This document shows positions 59,043-64,000 of a stretch of DNA of 64,000 nt, piece by piece. The stretch's first letter is position 1; the number at the start of each line of letters is the position of its first letter. The stretch lies in assembly GCF_000021745.1 (NCBI RefSeq), contig NC_011666.1, positions 2,180,501-2,244,500 of the forward strand, in the 5' to 3' direction. The notes below the pieces were generated by a model. It was given only the letters and a program-made list of their open reading frames with translations, did not search any database and was not told the DNA's origin. Origin of the DNA: Methylocella silvestris BL2. GTDB lineage: Bacteria; Pseudomonadota; Alphaproteobacteria; Rhizobiales; Beijerinckiaceae. Both the position numbers and the translations under genes were made by a program.

Positions 59043-60563
59043 ATGATGAAGCCGGACGGGATCATCGCCGCCCTTGCGTTCACGGCCATTGTGGTCGCCC
59101 TGACGCATCTGTTCGGTTTCCGCGCCGACCTTGACGTCGAACGAACCAGCGTCGCCGGGACGCCGGTGACGATCTTTCGCAAGGCGGGCGACGGCCCGGC
59201 CCCGGCCGCTGTCATCGCGCATGGATTTTCCGGCTCGCAGCAGCTGATGGAGCCCTTCGCCGAAACCCTGGCGCAGAACGGCTATGTCACTGTCACTTTC
59301 GATTTTCTCGGACACGGCCGCAACCCCGCCGCCCTGCCCGGTGGCCTCACGGATCAGGAGGCGAGCATGCGCGCGCTGCTCGCCGAGCTTGGCGCGGTCG
59401 CCGATTTTGCGCGCCGGCTGCCCGCCAGCGACGGCCGCCTCGCCGTGCTCGGCCATTCCATGGCGGCCGATATCGTCGTGCGCTACGCCAATGAAAATCC
59501 GGCTGTGGCGGCGACAGTCGCGCTGTCGATGTTCTCGCCGGAGGCCTCGGCGCGCTCACGCAATCTTCTCGCCATTACCGGGGCGCTTGAGCCGGGGGCG
59601 CTGAAAGAGGAAGCCCTGCGCGTCGCGCGCGACGCGGCGCCGGGCGCCGCCAAAGAGCGCGTGACCTATGGCGATTTCGCGGACGGGTCAGCGCGGCGGA
59701 TCGCCTTCGCGCACGGGGTCGAACATATCGGCGTGCTCTACAGCGCCGAGAGCATGACCGAGGCGCTCTCGTGGCTGAACGCGGCCTTCGCGCGCCATGG
59801 CTCCGGCTTCATCGAGGCGCGCGGCGCCTGGCTCGGCCTGCTGTTTCTCGGTCTCGTCCTGCTCGCCCGCCCTTTGACGCGCCTCCTGCCGCAGGTCGCG
59901 ACATCGCCGGTCGGGCGCGGATTGCGTGGCCGCGCCTTTGCCCTTGCCGCTATCGCGCCGGCCGCGCTGACGCCGCTCATTCTCTGGAAAGCGCCGACAG
60001 CATTCCTGCCGCTTCTGCTCGGCGACTATCTTTTATTGCATTTCGGCCTTTACGGCCTCCTGACAGCGGGCGCACTGGCGCTGGCGCCGGCGCCGGCGAA
60101 AACGCCCTCTGGCGGCGTGATCGTCTCCAAGGCCCGGCTGGCGCTCGCCGCCGCGCTCGTCGCAGCTTACGCCTGTGGCGCGATCGGCCTCGCGTTCGAT
60201 CGTTTCGTCACTGCGTTTTTTCCGCTTGGCGGCGCCCCTCTGGCGCTCGCGCTCGCCTGCGGCACGCTGCCGTTTTTCATCGCCGACGAATATTTGACCC
60301 GCGGCCTGGCGGCGCCGCGCTTCGCCTATGCGCTGACCAAAATCTGCTTTCTCATCTCCCTCGCGCTGGCGATCGCGCTCAACCCGGCAAGGCTCTTTTT
60401 TCTCATCATCATCGCGCCGGTGATTTTGATTTTCTTTGTCATCTTCGGGTTGATCAGCGGCTGGACTTACCGGCAGACCAATCATCCGCTGCCCGGCGCG
60501 CTGGCGCTAGCGGCGGCCTTCGCCATGGCCATCGCCGCCGTCTTTCCCGTCGTCAGCCCGTGA
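59043..60563 (+). CDS. Alpha/beta hydrolase fused to a multi-helix membrane domain
   Basis: The 506-residue protein has an N-terminal membrane anchor (IIAALAFTAIVVALTHLFGF), then a hydrolase domain with the oxyanion region VIAHGFSGSQQLMEPFAETL, VTFDFLGHGRNP and the nucleophile elbow AVLGHSMAADIVVRYA, followed by a likely His near AFAHGVEHIGVLYS. From about residue 265 to the end it has seven or so hydrophobic segments. It lies between bchO and bchD, facing bchD with an 11-bp 3' overlap. Substrate unknown; its position suggests activity on a lipid, ester or tetrapyrrole side chain. I do not recognise it as a named photosynthesis gene. Confidence 0.8.
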   Translation: MMKPDGIIAALAFTAIVVALTHLFGFRADLDVERTSVAGTPVTIFRKAGDGPAPAAVIAHGFSGSQQLMEPFAETLAQNGYVTVTFDFLGHGRNPAALPGGLTDQEASMRALLAELGAVADFARRLPASDGRLAVLGHSMAADIVVRYANENPAVAATVALSMFSPEASARSRNLLAITGALEPGALKEEALRVARDAAPGAAKERVTYGDFADGSARRIAFAHGVEHIGVLYSAESMTEALSWLNAAFARHGSGFIEARGAWLGLLFLGLVLLARPLTRLLPQVATSPVGRGLRGRAFALAAIAPAALTPLILWKAPTAFLPLLLGDYLLLHFGLYGLLTAGALALAPAPAKTPSGGVIVSKARLALAAALVAAYACGAIGLAFDRFVTAFFPLGGAPLALALACGTLPFFIADEYLTRGLAAPRFAYALTKICFLISLALAIALNPARLFFLIIIAPVILIFFVIFGLISGWTYRQTNHPLPGALALAAAFAMAIAAVFPVVSP

Positions 60564-62316
60564 ACCGCGCCGGCGGGCGGCGCGCCGCCTGCGCCAGTGC
60601 GGACGCATCGGCGAACGGTAGCGGCAGATAGCGCGCGTTCATTTCCGCCGCGAGCCGCTCGGCGTCGGGCTGGGGCCGCGGCGAAATATCGATCAACGCC
60701 GCCTCGAGGCCGGCCGCGCGGGCGAGCCGTGCGGCGTCGAGCGCGTCTTCCTTTGCCCGTTTTCGTCCGGCCGCCATGCCGCCGGCTGAAATATTTGCGG
60801 CGCCGTCCGTCATCAGGACGATGAAGGGCGAGCGGCCCTTGCGCTTTTCGTCCTCCGCAAGGCGCACCGCAGCAGTAATTCCATCAGCAAGCGGAGTCGC
60901 GCCGCCGCCCGGCATGTCCGAGAGACTTCGTTTGGCGCGAAGCAGCGAACGCGTCGGCGCCAGCAACAACTCCACGCGGTCGCCGCGAAACGCCAGCAAT
61001 GCCACTTCATCGCGGCGGACATAACATTCGGCGAGAAGCAGTTCGACGGCGCCCTTGGCTTCCGCCAGCCGGTTCAGCGCCGAGGACCCCGACGCGTCGA
61101 CCACAAAAATTGTTACGGTCTGCGAGCGCTGTTTGACGCGCGTGACGCGAAAATCCTGACGCTCGATCGGCAGGCGCCCCTCGCCTCCGGCGCGCGCGCC
61201 GCCGCGGAGCTTGCGCCAGGGCGCGGCGGCGCGCAGCGTCTCGATGACGTTGAGTCGCTGTCCGTCTTTCGGCGCGCCCTCGACGGCGCCGGCGGGGCGG
61301 CCACGCAGGCCTGACCGTTTGACGCCGCCGGATTTGCCGCCAGAGCCGCGCGGTCCGCTGGAGGCGCGCTGCAGGCGCTCCATCATGCCGGGCGGAACGG
61401 CGGCGCGGGCCGCCTCGACGACGAGTTCTTCGGCCGATGGATCGACAGTCTCACCGTCGCTATCGGGCGGCGCATCGCTGTCGCCGTCATCCTGTTCCGG
61501 CGCCTGCGGCGGATCGTCGGAGGATGGCGAGGTTTGCGCGCGCGGCGCAAGCACCAGGGCGGCGGCACAGGCCGCGTCCGCGGTCGAAACCTGTGTCCGG
61601 CCGGCAAGCGCCGCCGCCGCCCTGGCTGATTGCGCGGCAAGCAGCAGCGCGCGCAGCGATTCAACGCCGAGGGCCATCGCCGCGGCGTTGAGATGCGCGA
61701 TCGTCGCCGCATCGATATCGACGGCGCCCAAGCGCGCCCGCGCCGCCGCGATGTCCGCCGCGGTCCAGGGCGGCTCAATGAAGTCGCGGAGCGCATGCTC
61801 CGAAAGGTCCACGAGAAAGCCGAGGCGGTCGGTCAGCGCGGCAGGCGCGCGCTCATCGTGGGAGGCGCCTTCATCCAGCGCCACGACGCCGAACCGCGCG
61901 GGCGCCTTCAGCGCCAGGCCGTCGCGCTCGATGCTCACTTCCGCCGTGTCGAGCGTTGCGGCGATGCGCGCAGCCGCGACGGGTTCAAGGCGCTCGGCCA
62001 TGGCGAGCAGGATGATTCCGCCGTCGCTTTCGGCAAGCAGGCCGCGCTCGGCGACGGGACGGCCGAGACGCAGAGTTTCGGTGAGATCAAGGCCGCCGAG
62101 AAGGCGGCTGTCCGGAACGCCGATCGGAACGCGGCGTAGCGGCGTTGCTTCTGGGAGCAGGCGGGTCAGCCAGGACAAAAACGCCTCCCGCGCGGGCCCG
62201 CTCCTGGCGCGAAGCACGATCCCCCGCAGTCCAGCCGGATCGATTGCGAACAGCGCCGCGGCCAGCAAGGGGTCGCGCCATGTGTCGCCGCCGCCGCAGG
62301 CGCCAGTCTCGCTCAC
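60553..62316 (-). CDS. bchD: Mg-chelatase subunit BchD (GTG start)
   Basis: BchD is the AAA+/integrin-I-domain subunit that forms a ring with BchI and activates BchH. The 587-residue protein starts at a GTG that overlaps the bchI stop (GTGA). It has a degenerate AAA+ region, an acidic-Pro linker (SSDDPPQAPEQDDGDSDAPP), and the C-terminal VWA domain with the MIDAS motif VVDASGSSALNRLAEAKG and LMTDGAANISAGG. A much longer in-frame extension through bchI was rejected. Confidence 0.94.
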   Translation of the reverse strand: MSETGACGGGDTWRDPLLAAALFAIDPAGLRGIVLRARSGPAREAFLSWLTRLLPEATPLRRVPIGVPDSRLLGGLDLTETLRLGRPVAERGLLAESDGGIILLAMAERLEPVAAARIAATLDTAEVSIERDGLALKAPARFGVVALDEGASHDERAPAALTDRLGFLVDLSEHALRDFIEPPWTAADIAAARARLGAVDIDAATIAHLNAAAMALGVESLRALLLAAQSARAAAALAGRTQVSTADAACAAALVLAPRAQTSPSSDDPPQAPEQDDGDSDAPPDSDGETVDPSAEELVVEAARAAVPPGMMERLQRASSGPRGSGGKSGGVKRSGLRGRPAGAVEGAPKDGQRLNVIETLRAAAPWRKLRGGARAGGEGRLPIERQDFRVTRVKQRSQTVTIFVVDASGSSALNRLAEAKGAVELLLAECYVRRDEVALLAFRGDRVELLLAPTRSLLRAKRSLSDMPGGGATPLADGITAAVRLAEDEKRKGRSPFIVLMTDGAANISAGGMAAGRKRAKEDALDAARLARAAGLEAALIDISPRPQPDAERLAAEMNARYLPLPFADASALAQAARRPPARFTG

Positions 62317-63338
62317 GCCGCCGCCGGAAGTTCGCTCATCGCCCGCTCGACGCGCCGCGTCGAGCCGGATTCGTCCAGCGGATTGCGCCGCAGCCGGTGC
62401 CGCAGGGCGGCGGGCGCGATCTGGCGCAGATGGTTTTCCGTGACGCTCAACGAGCCTTCGAGCGCGGCGATGGCGCGTGCGGCGCGGATCAGCGTCAGCT
62501 CGCCGCGCAACCCGTCGGCGCCGAGCCGCATGCACAGCCGCGCCGCCCATTCGATCACGGCGTCGGGCGCCTCAACGGCGGCGAGCCGCTTGCGCGCGCC
62601 GATGATTTTCGCGCGCAGGCGCCGTTCTTCCTTGCGCCAGAGCGCCGCGAAACCTTCGCGGTCGCGGTCGAAGGCCTCGCGCCGGCGCACCGCCTCGACG
62701 CGCGATTTGACGTCGGACGGCGTTTTCACCTCGACCATGAGGCCGAAGCGGTCGAGCAGCTGCGGCCGCAACTCGCCCTCTTCTGGATTTCCGCTGCCGA
62801 TCAGCACGAAACGCGCTGGATGGCGCAGGCTGAGGCCCTCGCGCTCGACGAGATTTTCGCCGGAGGCGGCGACGTCGATCAGGAGATCGACGAGGTGGTC
62901 CTCGAGCAGATTAACTTCGTCGATATAGAGAAAGCCGCGATGGGCGCGACAGATAAGCCCCGGCTCGAAGGATTTTTGTCCGAGCGTCAGCGCCTTTTCG
63001 AGATCGAGCGCCCCGACGAGCCGGTCCTGCGTCGCGCCGAGCGGCAGATCGACCACCGGCGTCGGCGAAAACCGGGTCTTCAGGCCGCCGGCCGCCTTGC
63101 GGGCGCGGCAGGCGGGGCAAAGCTCGGCGCTGGATGGATCGCAGCCGTAGCGGCATCCCTCGACAGTGCGGATCGGCGGCAGCAGCGCTGCCAGCGCGCG
63201 GACCGCGGTCGATTTGCCGGCGCCACGATCGCCGAAGACGAGCACGCCGCCAATGGTCGGGTCGACCGCGGCACAGATAATGGCAAGTTTTAATTCTTCC
63301 TGCCCGACGATCGCCGTGAAGGGGAAGGCAGTCGGCAT
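62313..63338 (-). CDS. bchI: Mg-chelatase ATPase subunit BchI
   Basis: BchI is the AAA+ ATPase of Mg-chelatase. The 341-residue protein has FPFTAIVGQEELKLAIICAA, the Walker A VFGDRGAGKSTAVRALAA, a Cys-rich insert (CRYGCDPSSAELCPAC), Walker B RGFLYIDEVNLLEDHLVD, and LRPQLLDRFGLMVEV. GGAGG six bases before the ATG at 63338 fixes the start. Divergent crtB shares an upstream region with two PpsR-type operators. Confidence 0.95.
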   Translation of the reverse strand: MPTAFPFTAIVGQEELKLAIICAAVDPTIGGVLVFGDRGAGKSTAVRALAALLPPIRTVEGCRYGCDPSSAELCPACRARKAAGGLKTRFSPTPVVDLPLGATQDRLVGALDLEKALTLGQKSFEPGLICRAHRGFLYIDEVNLLEDHLVDLLIDVAASGENLVEREGLSLRHPARFVLIGSGNPEEGELRPQLLDRFGLMVEVKTPSDVKSRVEAVRRREAFDRDREGFAALWRKEERRLRAKIIGARKRLAAVEAPDAVIEWAARLCMRLGADGLRGELTLIRAARAIAALEGSLSVTENHLRQIAPAALRHRLRRNPLDESGSTRRVERAMSELPAAA

Positions 63339-63393
63339 TTGCGCCTCCATTGGCCTCGATCGCCGCAGCTGCGCCGAAAGGAATGCCATTTGC

Positions 63394-63437
63394 TGTCAGC
63401 AAAAATGTACGTTACCGTATGTCAATTAAAATGTACA
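63394..63437. promoter_or_regulatory. Tandem PpsR/CrtJ operators between bchI and crtB
   Basis: TGTCAATTAAAATGTACA at 63420-63437 is an exact TGT-N12-ACA site. TGTCAGCAAAAATGTACG at 63394-63411 matches in five of six consensus positions. The two are 8 bp apart, and both carry the half ATGTAC. The pair lies between the divergent bchI (start 63338) and crtB (start 63468), so it can control both. Confidence 0.8.
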
Positions 63438-63467
63438 CCGACGTAAACCATCTGGGGGAGAGTTTCG

Positions 63468-64000
63468 ATGGCATTCGGGCTTGAGGCTGTGACCGCCACG
63501 CATGAAATCGCGACCCTGCCATGCGCCCAGTCCGCGTTTCACCCGGAGGCCACGCGCCGGGAGCGCGCCGCCGCGCCGGATGAAATTGTCCTCCTCGCGC
63601 GCGAGCGGCTGAAAAAAGGGTCCACCAGCTTTTTCAAAGCCGCCCGCCTATTTCCCAAGAGCCAGAAGGCGAGCGCGTTCTTGCTCTACGCCTGGTGCCG
63701 CCATTGCGACGACGAGATCGACGGCCAAATCCTTGGAGCCGCGCCAGACATAACACGCCCACCCTGCCAACGAAGCCTTGAGGCGCGCGAGCGCACGCTC
63801 GCAACTTTGCGTGAAAAAACCGTCGCCGCGCTCGCTGGACAGGCCGACGAGCCGGTCTTCGCCGGATTGCAGCGCGTCGTCGTCTCTCATCAAATTCCCC
63901 ACCGCTACCCGCTCGACCTTATCGAGGGCATGGCGATGGATGTGCGCGGACGAAGCTACGCCTGCCTCGAGGATACGTTGAGCTATTCCTATTACGTCGC
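63468..64000 (+). CDS. crtB: Phytoene synthase CrtB (5' part, runs off window)
   Basis: CrtB condenses two GGPP to phytoene. The first 177 codons are present; the remainder lies beyond 64000. The region KKGSTSFFKAARLFPKSQKA leads to the first Asp-rich motif in YAWCRHCDDEID, followed by HRYPLDLIEGMAMDVRGRSY, the second metal-binding region. A strong GGGGGAG ribosome site precedes the ATG. crtI, its usual partner, lies 42 kb back at 19706. Confidence 0.95.
   Translation, partial: MAFGLEAVTATHEIATLPCAQSAFHPEATRRERAAAPDEIVLLARERLKKGSTSFFKAARLFPKSQKASAFLLYAWCRHCDDEIDGQILGAAPDITRPPCQRSLEARERTLATLREKTVAALAGQADEPVFAGLQRVVVSHQIPHRYPLDLIEGMAMDVRGRSYACLEDTLSYSYYV

Noticed and set aside
61211-62443. 410-codon plus-strand open frame
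   Set aside because: Antisense to bchD/bchI; Ser/Arg/Ala-rich, no recognisable motif.

Overview
This 64 kb window comes from a GC-rich purple photosynthetic alphaproteobacterium, most likely of the Hyphomicrobiales (Rhizobiales) and perhaps of the Beijerinckiaceae/Rhodoblastus/methylotroph neighbourhood. The order is supported by the gene content and gene order: a bacteriochlorophyll (BChl) a photosynthesis gene cluster with puf, puh, bch and crt genes, aerobic cyclase AcsF, tetraheme PufC, PpsR/AerR regulators, and a urea/urease locus. The genus is inference only.

Layout. (1) About 1-5536, minus strand: a complete urease operon ureDABCEFG, followed by the 5' end of urtA, the binding protein of a urea ABC transporter. 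(2) About 5537-8950: a scar region with a decayed serine-recombinase fragment, an IS3-family element whose transposase is frameshifted, an older broken IS3-family element beside it, and gene-poor DNA containing a possible 24-residue membrane peptide. (3) About 8950-13760, minus strand: a red-light sensing unit made of a short AerR-like protein without a B12-binding fold, heme oxygenase (bphO), bacteriophytochrome kinase (bphP) and a LuxR-type response regulator, followed by a small hypothetical gene. (4) About 14000-19574: a lipid or membrane-modification group (CFA-type methyltransferase, DUF1365, flavin amine oxidase; then alpha/beta hydrolase, DUF1295 and DUF2177), a set often linked to singlet-oxygen and membrane stress in phototrophs. 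(5) 19706 to the end: the photosynthesis gene cluster.

Within the cluster, a minus-strand superoperon bchF-N-B-H-L-M-lhaA-puhA-B-C-orf-acsF-puhE, then hemA, makes Mg-protoporphyrin through chlorophyllide a and the H subunit plus its assembly factors. aerR and ppsR (plus strand) are the regulators. crtD-crtC (minus) face crtE-crtF-bchC-X-Y-Z-pufQ-B-A-L-M-C-bchG-ORF428-bchP-tspO (plus). This second superoperon makes the carotenoid precursor, finishes bacteriochlorophyll a and builds LH1 and the reaction centre. bchI-bchD-(hydrolase)-bchO supply Mg-chelatase. crtI lies at one end of the cluster and crtB at the other, 44 kb apart. crtI, crtB, crtE, crtC, crtD and crtF point to spirilloxanthin-series carotenoids. 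No bchE, crtA, pufX or puc genes are seen here.

Regulatory reading: four intergenic regions (upstream of hemA, crtD/crtE, bchC and bchI/crtB) each carry two TGT-N12-ACA-type PpsR/CrtJ operator sequences separated by exactly 8 bp; a fifth pair (bchF/aerR) overlaps instead. The main points for follow-up are the B12-less AerR paralogue beside the phytochrome, a dispersed palindromic repeat between pufL and pufM, several coupled small ORFs, the unusual crtC start and bchO end, and a hydrolase-membrane fusion inside the chelatase region.
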